Below, piece by piece: positions 44,221 to 54,013 of a DNA stretch of 64,000 nucleotides (position 1 is its first letter; every line of letters starts with the position of its first letter). Below the pieces are notes generated by a model. The model saw only the letters and a program-made list of their open reading frames with translations, was not told the origin of the DNA and did no database searches. The stretch lies in contig PCBK01000035.1 in the NCBI GenBank assembly GCA_002731275.1, positions 1 through 64,000 on the forward strand, given 5' to 3'. The translations under genes were made by a program, and so were the position numbers. Source of the DNA: Deltaproteobacteria bacterium. GTDB lineage: Bacteria; Myxococcota_C; UBA6777.

Positions 44221-44279
44221 GAGTATCGTTTGCTCCGAACGTTGAATTGGATCTCATGTCGATGGTTGGTAGAGAAGGC

Positions 44280-44306
44280 CACGTACAAACAGGGTGTTTG
44301 TACGTG
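44280..44306 (-). other. Perfect hairpin between the aminotransferase and synthetase genes
   Basis: CACGTACAAACA pairs perfectly with TGTTTGTACGTG around GGG (12-bp stem). There is no T-tract on the minus strand, so it is more likely an mRNA stability or processing element, or an operator, than a terminator. It lies in the 111-bp gap in the ectB-synthetase operon. Confidence 0.55.
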
Positions 44307-44331
44307 AAAGAGCGTATGGGAGAGGTCGGGT

Positions 44332-45591
44332 TTATCCGTTGAAGACAGCTACGCAGGCTTTTTCGAGGATGTCGAGTCCTTCGTCGAGTTGGTCCGTCGG
44401 TGTGACGAGTGGCATCAGGCACTTGACGACTTCGTCGTGGGGACCGGAGCGTTCGATAATCATACCGTGTTGGAAGCAGAACGCGGAGATCTTCGCGGCT
44501 TTGTCGGGGTCGGCACATCGGATGCCTCGCATCATGCCACGTCCCCGGACTTCGACGACCTCTTCGGGGAAGCGTGTTTGGAGCGCTTGCAGGCGTTGAC
44601 CGAGGTGCTCACCTTTTGCGCGGACGTCTTGGGCAAAGGTGTCATCTTTCCAGTAGTGTTCAAGTGCGGCGGTTGCGGTGACAAAGGCGTGGTTGTTACC
44701 GCGGAAGGTGCCGTTGTGTTCGCCTGGCTTCCAGACGTCGATGTCTTTTTTGATCATCACGAGCGCGAAGGGCAATCCGTAACCAGAAAGAGATTTGGAG
44801 AGGACGACCATATCAGGGTTGAGACCTGCTGGCTCGAAACTGAAGAAGGTGCCTGTGCGTCCGCAACCTGCCTGGATGTCATCGACGATGAAAACGATGT
44901 CGTTGTCGTTTGCGACTTTTTGCAGCTTCTTCAGCCACTCGAAGCTCGCGGCGTTGAGACCGCCTTCGCCCTGTACCGTCTCTACGACAATCGCGGCGGG
45001 CTTATCGAGTCCACCAGAGGGGTCGGAGAGCAGCTTTTCGAGATAGGCGACGGAGTCGAGTCCTTCCATGTAGCCATCATACGGGATCACAAAGGTGCCG
45101 GAGAGGGGAATCCCTGCGCCTTGTCTGTGGTGTTGGTTGCCCGTTGCTGCGAGTGCGCCGTTGGTGACGCCGTGAAAGCCGTTGGTGAAGCTGACGATGG
45201 TTGTGCGCCCTGTGGCTTTACGCGCGAGTTTAAAGGCGGCTTCGATGGCGTTGGTCCCTGTTGGACCTGTGAACATCATGACGTACTCGAGTCCGCGTGG
45301 TTCGAGGATCAGCTTGTTCATCGTACGCAGAAATGTCTCTTTGGCGGTGGTCTGGAGATCGAGGCTGTGTGTGATCGCGTCTGATTCGATGTAGTCGAGC
45401 AAGGCTTGCTTGAGCTGTGGGTTGTTGTGTCCGTAGTTGAGGCTACCTGCGCCAGCGAGGAAGTCGAGGAAACGGCGCCCTTCGATGTCCCAAATTTCTG
45501 CCCCTTGGGCTTTTTGTAGTGTACATGGGAAGGCTCTTGAGTAAGAGCGTACTTCTGATTCAAGGGCGCTGAATGTGTTTGATTGTGTCAT
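44332..45591 (-). CDS. ectB: Diaminobutyrate-2-oxoglutarate aminotransferase (EctB type)
   Basis: 419-residue class-III PLP aminotransferase with EctB-family motifs: FTGPTGTNAIEAAFKLARK, SFTNGFHG, VETVQGEGG, DDIQAGCGRTG, and PLP lysine in SKSLSGYGLP. It converts aspartate semialdehyde plus Glu to L-2,4-diaminobutyrate plus 2-oxoglutarate. Length matches EctB (about 420). The ATG at 45591 gives the N-terminus MTQSNTFSALES; its ribosome site is weak (GAGAAA). No ectA, ectC or ectD is next to it, so ectoine synthesis is not supported; the downstream Pls-like synthetase is the likely consumer. Confidence 0.9.
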   Translation of the reverse strand: MTQSNTFSALESEVRSYSRAFPCTLQKAQGAEIWDIEGRRFLDFLAGAGSLNYGHNNPQLKQALLDYIESDAITHSLDLQTTAKETFLRTMNKLILEPRGLEYVMMFTGPTGTNAIEAAFKLARKATGRTTIVSFTNGFHGVTNGALAATGNQHHRQGAGIPLSGTFVIPYDGYMEGLDSVAYLEKLLSDPSGGLDKPAAIVVETVQGEGGLNAASFEWLKKLQKVANDNDIVFIVDDIQAGCGRTGTFFSFEPAGLNPDMVVLSKSLSGYGLPFALVMIKKDIDVWKPGEHNGTFRGNNHAFVTATAALEHYWKDDTFAQDVRAKGEHLGQRLQALQTRFPEEVVEVRGRGMMRGIRCADPDKAAKISAFCFQHGMIIERSGPHDEVVKCLMPLVTPTDQLDEGLDILEKACVAVFNG

Positions 45592-45715
45592 GTTTTTTTC
45601 TCGCTTGTATGCAGCCAAAGGTGGGTTTGCTCAATGGCGATCTTTCTCTCCACTCCCATCGCTCAATTCGTGGATTGATTTGCTGGGACCATGTCATGAA
45701 GGGAGAACGCAACGA

Positions 45716-45740
45716 CCACCATCACAAGGGGCGATGGTGG
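45716..45740 (-). other. Hairpin in the ectB upstream region
   Basis: CCACCATC/GATGGTGG, 8-bp stem with 9-nt loop, in the 335-bp gap 45592-45926 between the persulfide dioxygenase-like gene and ectB. It may be a weak terminator for the former or a leader structure of the latter. Otherwise the gap shows no gene. Confidence 0.3.
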
Positions 45741-45926
45741 AATCTTGTCTCATCTGATCGTTGTTTTCTGCAACAGATCGGACAATTTGACTTCTCTGAT
45801 ACCAAAAAATTCATTATTCTTCAAAGGACTTTTTGGGACACAGAGTCGATTTTTTGGGAGGGGATGTTCACGAAGATGTTCGTTTCGATACGAAGAGAAG
45901 GGGGGATTCGCTCGATTGGAGGAGGA

Positions 45927-46901
45927 TTAAAGTTGGTTGGCGCGGGGCACTTCTGCTTCGTTGAGATCTGCGGATGAAGGATCGTCGATACCTTCTTGCT
46001 CGGAGCCGCGGAAGACGTTGACGGGGATACGCAGGTAGCGGATCTGGTTGTCACGTGGTGTGGGAAGCTGACCAGCGTCGATGTTGACCTGGACACTTTG
46101 GAACAAGAGTCGGGGCGCGGCGAGTGTCGCGTCACGGCTATCTCGCATTTGGACGAACTCTTCCTTGGTGGTCTTGGCGTTGAGCTGTGGGTTCTCTGTT
46201 TTGGAGAGACCAATGGTTGTCTCGTACAAGACCTCACGTCCGTTGGGTTGGTAGTCGTGACCGACGAAGACTCTTGTCTCATCTGGCAGCGCGTAGAGTT
46301 TCTGGATGGAGTCGTACAGGTCTTCGGAGCTACCTGCTGGGAAGTCACAGCGGCCTGTTCCGTAGTCGTGCATGAAGAGTGCGTCACCTGTGAAGATCGC
46401 GTCGTCAATCACGTAGGTGAGGTCTGCTGGTGTGTGACCTGGTGTCGCAATCGCGCCGATCTTCAGCGTACCCGCTTCGAGAATGTCACCTTCGTTCATC
46501 AAGACGTCAAACTGAGAGCCGTCTGTGTTGAAGTCTTCGGGCAAGTCAAAGATACCCTTGAAGAGTGACTGGACCGCTTTGATGTTCGCGCCGATGACGA
46601 CTTTGGAGTTGAATTTCTTGGCCAGGAACTGGGAGCCTGAGAGGTGGTCTGCGTGAGCGTGTGTTTCCATAATGTAGTGGAGCTTGAGACCTTGTTCTTC
46701 GACGTACGCTGCGACCTCTTTCACCGACTCTGTCGATGTCGACGATGCTTTGGGATCGTAGTCCAGTACGGGGTCGATCACGACCGCGTCTTTGGTCTTG
46801 GGATCGTAGACGACGAAAGTGAGCGTGTATGTATCTGGATCGTAGAAAGCGTCAATTGTGAAGGGTTTGTTTGCTTGATCAAATTTGGATTGAAGTCTCA
46901 T
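45927..46901 (-). CDS. Metallo-beta-lactamase-fold persulfide dioxygenase / glyoxalase II-like enzyme
   Basis: 324 residues. Metal motif [12 protein letters not shown], then [32 protein letters not shown] and [13 protein letters not shown], which fits ETHE1/Blh-type persulfide dioxygenases (Fe(II), oxidises glutathione persulfide to sulfite) better than classic glyoxalase II. The C-terminal 100 residues ([21 protein letters not shown]) match the extension of the bacterial members. The start at 46901 follows AGGAGAAAG. A TGTCACA-type palindrome lies 200 bp upstream. Biochemical class inferred from motifs. Confidence 0.88.
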   Translation of the reverse strand: MRLQSKFDQANKPFTIDAFYDPDTYTLTFVVYDPKTKDAVVIDPVLDYDPKASSTSTESVKEVAAYVEEQGLKLHYIMETHAHADHLSGSQFLAKKFNSKVVIGANIKAVQSLFKGIFDLPEDFNTDGSQFDVLMNEGDILEAGTLKIGAIATPGHTPADLTYVIDDAIFTGDALFMHDYGTGRCDFPAGSSEDLYDSIQKLYALPDETRVFVGHDYQPNGREVLYETTIGLSKTENPQLNAKTTKEEFVQMRDSRDATLAAPRLLFQSVQVNIDAGQLPTPRDNQIRYLRIPVNVFRGSEQEGIDDPSSADLNEAEVPRANQL

Positions 46902-47100
46902 GTTCTTTCTCCTATGGTCTTCTTGCTCAAATGATGCGTGGCCTTTCCTGCTCGCGCCCATTGAGAATGGATGTCTGTGCTCTTTGTTTTCGAATGTGTC
47001 TGAAGTCTCTTGTCTTCAGTCACGCCACTCTCCTATTACATACTACATGCCACACTCTTAACTTCATTGATCTTCCTCAAAAATCAAGTGTTTATATTTA

Positions 47101-47117
47101 TTCACAAAAATGTGACA
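47101..47117. promoter_or_regulatory. TGTCACA-type palindrome, site 4
   Basis: TTCACA-AAAA-TGTGACA, the same core as the three sites at 7656-7828 with one arm one base shorter. It lies in the 415-bp gap 46902-47316 upstream of the persulfide dioxygenase-like gene; nothing else recognisable is in this gap. Confidence 0.4.
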
Positions 47118-47316
47118 TTGAACGCGTCCAAAAAAATGTTGCGTTGATGTTGTTTTGGTTGTTTCTTGATGTTTCTTTTTGTTGCAACGATCGAACGATG
47201 GATGTCTTCTAAAGATCGATGGGGGCGGACGTTAGTTTGCTGTAGAGTACATCAAAGAACGATGCTGAAAGAGATCTGTTCGATGGAGTGGGAGGGGGAG
47301 AGCTGTTGTAGGCTTG

Positions 47317-50300
47317 TTATTCACATGCGTAGATGTGTATCCAACCGTCTTGATTGGTGACGCTCATGTAACGAGCGTCTGCGCTCCAATTGACGTGAAG
47401 AGGCGTATGTGTGGATTGTTTGAGATTTGTTATGGTTGTGTAGCTTGCGGTCTCTTTGATCGCGATCTGTCCACTCTGGTAGGTGATCGCGAGCCATGAA
47501 CCGTCTGGTGCGTAGCGCAAAGATGTTGCATCATTCTTCAACATAAGGGACTGCTGTTTCGTTCCTTGCACCCCATTATATAGGTGGAGTTGTTTGTCAG
47601 CCGTCAGGATCGCGAGCGTGTCTGTGCTGGGGTGGAATTGCAACGCGATGATCTGCTCGTTCATTTTAAGTGTATGGAGGAGTGTGCCATCGCGTTTCCA
47701 GAGCTTGACATCTTTGTCCACCGAACCCGAAGCGATGTATTCACTTTGATGATGAAAGGAGAGGGCAGTGATCGAGGCTGTGTGTCCTTTGAGCGTTGTT
47801 GTTGATGTGGTTTTTCCAACCTCCCAGAGCTTGACGAAGGTATCATCTGCGCCTGTCGCGAGCCACTTCCCATCGGGGCTGTATGCGCTTGTCGTCACAC
47901 GGATGTTGTGTTCGGAGAGGGTCTGGAGCTTTTTGTAGGTTTTGTAGTCCGCGACGACCGCTTTTTTGTCCGTGCTTGTCGTGAGGACTTGGGGCAGCGT
48001 GGGGTGCAGTGCTTGTGAGAGGATCGCGGAGCCGTGGTTGTACATGGTGCGGAGCAGGCGCCAGTCGCTTCTTCTGTAGACACGTGTTTGTCTGAGCAGG
48101 GAGGAGGCGAGAAACAACGCACCGTCAGGACTAAAGCCGCTACTCGTCGCGGCAATTTGGCTGTAGTTAAAACTTTTTTGCGCCGATACAGCGTTGAGAG
48201 ACCAGAGCTTGATCGAGCGATCCTCTGAGGCGCTGATCAGCGTCCCACCGTCGGCGCTTAATGTGATCGATGTAACGAGCGCTGTGTGCGTTTGTCCTTG
48301 CCGAAGCAAGCGACCATTTCCTGCATCCCACAGCCTGACGATTTGATCCCAGCTACCCGTCGCGATGATCGACTCGTCGTTGGAGACGAAGAGCGTCTGG
48401 ATGGCTTGTGAGTGGGTGATCGTTCGTTGGACTTGGCCCGTGTCGAGTCGCCAGATCTTCACGGTGCTATCATAAGATGCTGAGTAGAGGCGTTTGCCAC
48501 TCTGTCCAAATTGAAGATCTGCGATCGCGCCTTGATGGTTCTCCAATGTCCTCGTCAGTGCACCTGTCTCCACTTCCCAGAGCATGATCTTTCCATTGAA
48601 GAGTCCCGCCGCAATTTGTTTCCCGTCTGGGCTGATCGCGACGCTGATCACACGTTGGTTTTGTGTGAGGAGTGTACGTGTGAGCTGCCCTGATTGAAGA
48701 TCGTAGAGTCTGACGGAGCCATCCCATGAACCTGTCGCGAGGTGTTTGTTGTCTGGAGTAAATGCGAGTGAGGAGACACGCGCCTTGTGGTCGCTCCACG
48801 TCCTCATCAAGACGCCATCTGCGAGCCGCCATACGGAGGCGGTGTTGTCGTCAGAAGCTGTCGCAACCCACTGACCATCTACGCTGAGGGAGACGTCGTT
48901 GATCGCCTTCTTGTGTGCCTGCCATGAGCGAATCGATTGACCGTCCTTGGGATTCCAGAGGTGGAGTGTACCGTCACGCCCACCTGAGGCGAGCTGTGTA
49001 GCATCCTGATTGAGCGCGATCGCATGGACACCTTGGCTATCGGCCTGGGAGATCTCCCGTGTGGGAGTATGTTCGGAGGTTCCCCATATATCAGCGCTCG
49101 CATCCCACTGTGAGGACAAAAACGAACGGCCATCAGGTTGATATTGTACAAAACCGACGTATTGGTTTCTGGGATCGAGGGTCTGAAGGTGTTGACCAGT
49201 GTCGACATCCCAGACTCTGATCCTGCGGTCGTATGAGGCTGAGATCAGTGTCTTTCCTGTTGGGTGAAAGTCCACACTGCGGACATTGGAGGTGTGACCA
49301 GAGAGTGTTCTGATGGCGTCGCCTGTGTCTGTCTTCCAGAGGCGAATCTTTTGATCCCACCCAGACGTCGCGATTTGGGCCTTATCTTTTGAGAGACTGA
49401 CGCCGTAGAGCCATGTCGCGTGCCCTTTGATCTCCACGACACTTGTGCCGTCTGAAACCTTCCATATACGTGCACTTTTGTCCGATGAGGCAGATGCCAA
49501 CCATGTCCCATCATCACTCCAATCGATGTCGTTGATCGGACCTGTGTGTCCTGTCAGCGTCCTGACGAGACTGCCGTCGCTGGTCTTCCAGAGCTTGATC
49601 GTCGCGTCCCACGAAGCTGTCGCCACGAGGCTGCCGTCGTGGTTGAACGCGATGTCTGTAAGGGGCATGGTGTGGCCCTTCAAAGTAAAGAGCGTCTTCC
49701 CTGTCGTGATGTCCCACAGCCGAGCCGTTGTGTCGGTTGAACCTGACGCGAGGAGCTGGGTTGTCGGGTGAAATGCGACGGCGCGTACGCCGTATTGGTG
49801 TCCTGTGAGGTTTTGTGTGATGGAGACCTTCCCTACATCCCAAAGACGAAGTGTCCCCGAGCGTGGGTACGCCGTCGCGAGCCATTTTCCGTCATGGCTG
49901 AGGGCGCTCATTGAACGGCGGTCGTAATGGATGTGCATATCCCAGCGCGCCTTCGCATCACTTACGTTGAATGCGCGCGCAAATTGATCGTAGGAGGAGC
50001 TGATGACGCTCTTGCTGTCCGGTGTAAAAACGACACTGTACTGCGTCGAATTTCCCGGACGTAAGCTAAATCGAGACGAGCCACTCTGTGCATCCCACAC
50101 ACGCAGACGCCGGTCCGAACTGACGGATGCGATGTACTTTCCATCTGGACTGTATTTGATATCGTTGATCGTGCTGGTGTGGGCTGACCAATTCGTCGTG
50201 GCCTTGCCTGTCGCGAGTTCAAAGATGCGAATGTATCGGTCACTGTTGCCTGTCGCAACGGCAACATGTTTGTCATCTGGGCTGATCGCCAACCCATACA

Positions 50301-51339
50301 CCGTATCTTTTGGAGCCTGGATCGTGTGGATGGCCTTCCCGTCAATCCCCCACGTGCGGAGCGTTTTGTCAAACGAACCCGACGCGATGATCTTGCTGTC
50401 GTGTGAGAAGGCAACTGGGCGAACCGTCGAGGTGTGTCCTGTCATCGTGTGGGCCAGCGTGTTGGTGCTCAAATCCCATAGCCGAACGGTTCTATCTGCG
50501 GAACCTGACGCGAGCCACTTTCCGTCTGCACTGAAGGCGATCCCGTAGACTGTCGATGTGTGTCCCTTGAGCGTCTGTTTCAAGCGACCATCACTGAGAT
50601 CCCAAAGCTTGATTGTGCGGTCACTTGAGCTTGTCGCGAGCCACTTACTGTCATGGCTAAAGGCCAACTCCTGAACGCGGCTTGTATGTCCAAGCAAGAC
50701 ATACTGAAGATGCTTATCGCTCATGCGCCAGACCTTGGCCAGATTGCCGTCACTGTTTCGCGAAGCCAGCCACTTTCCGTCTGGGCTGATCGCGATCTTG
50801 AGGCTCCCGAGTGAGCTGCCAATGGTGCTAAACGCGATCCACTTGCGATGGAGGACTTTTGGGAGACAGCACTTTTTGTTCTGCGTATGTGCACAGAGTG
50901 AAGGGAGCGGTCTTGTCGGAAGATCGAGCAGGTCTTCTTTGGGGCCCTCTTCAGGAGTGGACTCTTCTATGCCACCGTCGGAGACGTCCTGAAGAGGCTC
51001 TTCAGGCGTGTTCACCGTCTCTATTGGACGTTCTTCTTGCGGTTCTGCTGTGGGCTCTTGTTTGCGTTCTGTCGTTGGCTCCGTTGTCTTCTCTGTGAGT
51101 GGGACCTTGCATACGCCATTGGCACACACGTGTGTGTCTGAACAGTCGGCATTTGCAGTGCACTGTAGACATTTTTGTTGGACACATCGTTTTTTGTCTT
51201 GGGGGCAATCAGTGTCGCTGTTACATTCGGTTGTGGGGGGAGGTGAGCACCCAAGCCAAGACAGCCCTAAGCATCCAATGAGCCCAAAGAGGAGCACAAA
51301 GAGACGAGTATATCGTTGTAAGAGGTGTGATGTTTTCAT
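47317..51339 (-). CDS. WD40-repeat lipoprotein with about 28 blades
   Basis: 1340 residues: signal peptide with lipobox SWLGC (C31), a Cys-rich stretch and a Pro/Glu/Thr linker (about 35-150), then about 28 consecutive WD40-type repeats (GHTSxV...DGKWLASGSxDxTIKLWD), which is four times seven and would suit four seven-bladed propellers. It is anchored outside the cytoplasm, probably as a scaffold. The start ATG overlaps the stop of the upstream protease gene (ATGA) and follows AGGAGG, so the two are translationally coupled. No enzymatic domain is visible. Such large secreted WD40 proteins are seen in Myxococcota-like genomes. Confidence 0.9.
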   Translation of the reverse strand: MKTSHLLQRYTRLFVLLFGLIGCLGLSWLGCSPPPTTECNSDTDCPQDKKRCVQQKCLQCTANADCSDTHVCANGVCKVPLTEKTTEPTTERKQEPTAEPQEERPIETVNTPEEPLQDVSDGGIEESTPEEGPKEDLLDLPTRPLPSLCAHTQNKKCCLPKVLHRKWIAFSTIGSSLGSLKIAISPDGKWLASRNSDGNLAKVWRMSDKHLQYVLLGHTSRVQELAFSHDSKWLATSSSDRTIKLWDLSDGRLKQTLKGHTSTVYGIAFSADGKWLASGSADRTVRLWDLSTNTLAHTMTGHTSTVRPVAFSHDSKIIASGSFDKTLRTWGIDGKAIHTIQAPKDTVYGLAISPDDKHVAVATGNSDRYIRIFELATGKATTNWSAHTSTINDIKYSPDGKYIASVSSDRRLRVWDAQSGSSRFSLRPGNSTQYSVVFTPDSKSVISSSYDQFARAFNVSDAKARWDMHIHYDRRSMSALSHDGKWLATAYPRSGTLRLWDVGKVSITQNLTGHQYGVRAVAFHPTTQLLASGSTDTTARLWDITTGKTLFTLKGHTMPLTDIAFNHDGSLVATASWDATIKLWKTSDGSLVRTLTGHTGPINDIDWSDDGTWLASASSDKSARIWKVSDGTSVVEIKGHATWLYGVSLSKDKAQIATSGWDQKIRLWKTDTGDAIRTLSGHTSNVRSVDFHPTGKTLISASYDRRIRVWDVDTGQHLQTLDPRNQYVGFVQYQPDGRSFLSSQWDASADIWGTSEHTPTREISQADSQGVHAIALNQDATQLASGGRDGTLHLWNPKDGQSIRSWQAHKKAINDVSLSVDGQWVATASDDNTASVWRLADGVLMRTWSDHKARVSSLAFTPDNKHLATGSWDGSVRLYDLQSGQLTRTLLTQNQRVISVAISPDGKQIAAGLFNGKIMLWEVETGALTRTLENHQGAIADLQFGQSGKRLYSASYDSTVKIWRLDTGQVQRTITHSQAIQTLFVSNDESIIATGSWDQIVRLWDAGNGRLLRQGQTHTALVTSITLSADGGTLISASEDRSIKLWSLNAVSAQKSFNYSQIAATSSGFSPDGALFLASSLLRQTRVYRRSDWRLLRTMYNHGSAILSQALHPTLPQVLTTSTDKKAVVADYKTYKKLQTLSEHNIRVTTSAYSPDGKWLATGADDTFVKLWEVGKTTSTTTLKGHTASITALSFHHQSEYIASGSVDKDVKLWKRDGTLLHTLKMNEQIIALQFHPSTDTLAILTADKQLHLYNGVQGTKQQSLMLKNDATSLRYAPDGSWLAITYQSGQIAIKETASYTTITNLKQSTHTPLHVNWSADARYMSVTNQDGWIHIYACE

Positions 51340-53828
51340 GAGCGTGCCTCCTGTCTGCGTCGGAGGAAGAGGGGAAGCAGCAGACAGACAAAGAGCAATG
51401 GGTCCCAAGGGGGCGAAGAGTGTGTGGTGCAATTGCAGCCTCCACTGGCTTGAAGAGCTTCTTTTTTGGGCTCTGGTGTGGGGTCTTTTTCGGCGCTGGC
51501 GTCAGCGACAGGTGCTGGTTCGTCAGGTGCTGATGGTTCGACCTCTGGCTCCGTGACAGGCTCTGTTGTGGGTTCGGCCTTCGGTTCGGGCGCTGGTTCT
51601 TCGATCTCGTTGGGGTAGAGACACTTTCCAGCGACACATTTTGTTTGTGTGGGGCACTCTTGGTCGGAGGCGCAGTCGTTTTTTGTGCCAGGGGGAAGAC
51701 ACATCCCATTGGGACCAAATAAGAGTTGGCAGGTGCGGCCTTTTGGACAGGCGTCGTTGCCATAGCATACGCAGATCTCGATATTGCTGAATCGATTACA
51801 GACACCACCTGATTGGCATGTTTGTGTCTTGCTACAATCTTCAAAACAGCGGCTCACAGAGCCCGTTGAGACACAACGTAGTCCCTCCTGACATGTATTG
51901 AAGGCGTCACATTCTTGCCCAAGTGACCGGTTGCCAGGTGCCTCTTTCACACAACGACCGGCGGCCTGGAAAGAGCGACAGCTGAATCCACTTTCGCAAG
52001 TCTTGTTTTGTGCCTTGGGGGCACACGCGCCGATTTGATTGGAGATGTTGTTGCAGATATAGTCTGCACCGCACTCGTTGTTATTGCGGCATTGGCAGAC
52101 ACCACTCTGACATGAACCGCCACCAATCGCGGCGCAATCTTGTGTCGTGTTACAGGGGTGGAGGCAGAGTCTTGTCGAGCCGAGTGAGTAGCAATTCATG
52201 GGGCGGACACAGGTGTTGTTGCTGGTACAAGCGCTCCCTGCGTTTCCTTCTGGAATGCCACATGTGTGGATACATCGTTTGCCGGAGATGGTGTCAGCGC
52301 AGGTCAGTGGGTCTTTGCAGGGGGCGGGGTGACAGGCGTCTCCATACTCTCCCCCTTGAGGTGGGCTGCATGCGCCTGCGATACAGATCTCACCATCAGG
52401 ACAGTGTGCGCTGAGTGTACATGGTGTTTGACAACCGCCTTCTTCGGGGGTGCATTGGCTGGGGACACCTGGATAGAGTTCTTTGCATGTATAGCCTGCC
52501 GGACAAAAATCACCGGCGCCACAGGCTTGTGTACAACGTTTGCTGCCTTCGAGTCCAAAGCAGCGCCCTTTGGGACCACAGTCTTCGTCTTTTTTGCATG
52601 GTTGGCAAAGCTGCGCATTGGCTGCGACGATCGCGGGACGACATTGGCTGTTGTCGCAGACCTCACCGGGACCGCAATCCTTGTTTGTCGTACACGATAT
52701 CGCCGGACAGACTTGTTCAAACGGGAGACACAATGTCTGTACGCCGCTCGTCGTTTGTTTTGTGTTGCAGTAGGTCCCTGAAGGGCAACAGCCATTTGTA
52801 TTGCATTTGCGCAAGCACCGATACCCCGTGTCAAAGCGGTAACAAACGCTGTCGCTTCCACAGTCTTCGTCTTTTTGGCAGGGTTTGCAAACTTGGGGTT
52901 GGCTGGAGAAGGGGACAGGTTCACACTTCTTATTGCCTGAACACCGTGCACAGAGGCCACATTCTGCGGTGCTTGTGCAGGAGGCATCTCCATCCCCGTA
53001 GGTCTTGAGGATCGATTGGATAAAGGAGGTGTATGTATCCGTTCTCATCGAAGTCCCTGTACCTGTACAGCTTGAACGAGGAGGGTTGGAGCCGGGGACT
53101 TGTGGAGCGTTGACATATGAGTTTACGCCGATCACGCGGAGTTTTCCGAGAACCAGAACGAGCGCGGGACCACCAGAGTCTCCGTGGCAGACACTTTTGT
53201 TCGGGGCTTCGTGTACAAAGCGGTCGGCGAGTAGCTGCTTCATCGGGATCTCAGCGCCGTATTTTTTGTTGGGGGAGATCGAGGTCGGGGTGCTTTGGAT
53301 GAGTCCATACCCAAGAAACAACATATTCTTGCCTTGGAGTTGGCTGCTGAGGGAGGTGAGATTGACAGGCATGGGAGTGGCGATCTTGACCTTTGTTTTG
53401 AGGATCCCGAAGCCTATATCACCGCCGTCACTGACGTCTGTTGTCCACTTGGGGTGGTTCTTGAAGAGGCTTGGGTCAAAGTCGAAGTAGTGGATATCAA
53501 AGCCACTCGCGACCTTCGTGTTGGGTGTGTCGATGCGAAATTGCAGTCGTTGGCCCGCTTTGACGTAGCGAAGGGCTGCATCGACACAGTGTGCCGCTGT
53601 GAGGACAACCCGTGATGCGATCAAGGTCCCCGTACAGAACGTTCGCTGGTTGTGGGCCAGCGCGCCGACCTCTGGGTGGCGAAGGTCGGGGGTACCGCCG
53701 ATGATCGATTGTGTCTGTTGACCGATGGGTACCTGTGTATCGTGAGAGGGGGGCTGGCAACCCCACACCCACAGCATCCAACTACACGATATGACAACCA
53801 ATAAACGTAACCAAAAACGATGATTCAA
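51336..53828 (-). CDS. Secreted trypsin-like serine protease with Cys-rich repeats and MYXO-CTERM-like tail
   Basis: 830 residues from a TTG start (53828) behind AGGAGAG; a Met codon is absent near the signal peptide. Signal with Cys at 24 (WVWGC). The trypsin-fold domain (about 43-290) has zymogen-like SIIGG (41-45), H80 in TAAHC, D137 in GGDIGF and S218 in GDSGGP. A long Cys-rich part (about 310-720) repeats C-x-x-x-x-DCGPxGxCxG units. A Pro/Glu linker and a C-terminal GGCNC, hydrophobic stretch and RRRQEARS match the MYXO-CTERM sorting pattern. The last bases overlap the WD40 gene start, so they are coupled. Confidence 0.9.
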   Translation of the reverse strand: MNHRFWLRLLVVISCSWMLWVWGCQPPSHDTQVPIGQQTQSIIGGTPDLRHPEVGALAHNQRTFCTGTLIASRVVLTAAHCVDAALRYVKAGQRLQFRIDTPNTKVASGFDIHYFDFDPSLFKNHPKWTTDVSDGGDIGFGILKTKVKIATPMPVNLTSLSSQLQGKNMLFLGYGLIQSTPTSISPNKKYGAEIPMKQLLADRFVHEAPNKSVCHGDSGGPALVLVLGKLRVIGVNSYVNAPQVPGSNPPRSSCTGTGTSMRTDTYTSFIQSILKTYGDGDASCTSTAECGLCARCSGNKKCEPVPFSSQPQVCKPCQKDEDCGSDSVCYRFDTGYRCLRKCNTNGCCPSGTYCNTKQTTSGVQTLCLPFEQVCPAISCTTNKDCGPGEVCDNSQCRPAIVAANAQLCQPCKKDEDCGPKGRCFGLEGSKRCTQACGAGDFCPAGYTCKELYPGVPSQCTPEEGGCQTPCTLSAHCPDGEICIAGACSPPQGGEYGDACHPAPCKDPLTCADTISGKRCIHTCGIPEGNAGSACTSNNTCVRPMNCYSLGSTRLCLHPCNTTQDCAAIGGGSCQSGVCQCRNNNECGADYICNNISNQIGACAPKAQNKTCESGFSCRSFQAAGRCVKEAPGNRSLGQECDAFNTCQEGLRCVSTGSVSRCFEDCSKTQTCQSGGVCNRFSNIEICVCYGNDACPKGRTCQLLFGPNGMCLPPGTKNDCASDQECPTQTKCVAGKCLYPNEIEEPAPEPKAEPTTEPVTEPEVEPSAPDEPAPVADASAEKDPTPEPKKEALQASGGCNCTTHSSPPWDPLLFVCLLLPLFLRRRQEARS

Positions 53829-54013
53829 GTTGCTCTCCTCACATATCCATACGGCGAAAACACGTCCTAGAACTCGACAAGCATTCGGCGAAAAGATGTA
53901 CGGAAACAAACATCATTTCACCAAGCTTGAGGCCGGTGGATTGTAGCATATTTTGTGGGAAACTGTTACACGTTACAGGGGAGGGAGCCTTGTCTCCAAA
54001 CGCAAAGGGACAA

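Noticed and set aside
44389-45384. 331-codon plus-strand frame
   Set aside because: Antisense to ectB, Val/Asp/Gly/Glu-rich as expected for an antisense shadow, no ribosome site.
44332-45591. Part of an ectoine operon
   Set aside because: No ectA, ectC or ectD adjacent; the neighbour is a Pls-type synthetase.
47070-47091. TTGAT...ATCAA pair upstream of the persulfide dioxygenase-like gene as an Fnr box
   Set aside because: The half-sites are 11 bp apart instead of 4.
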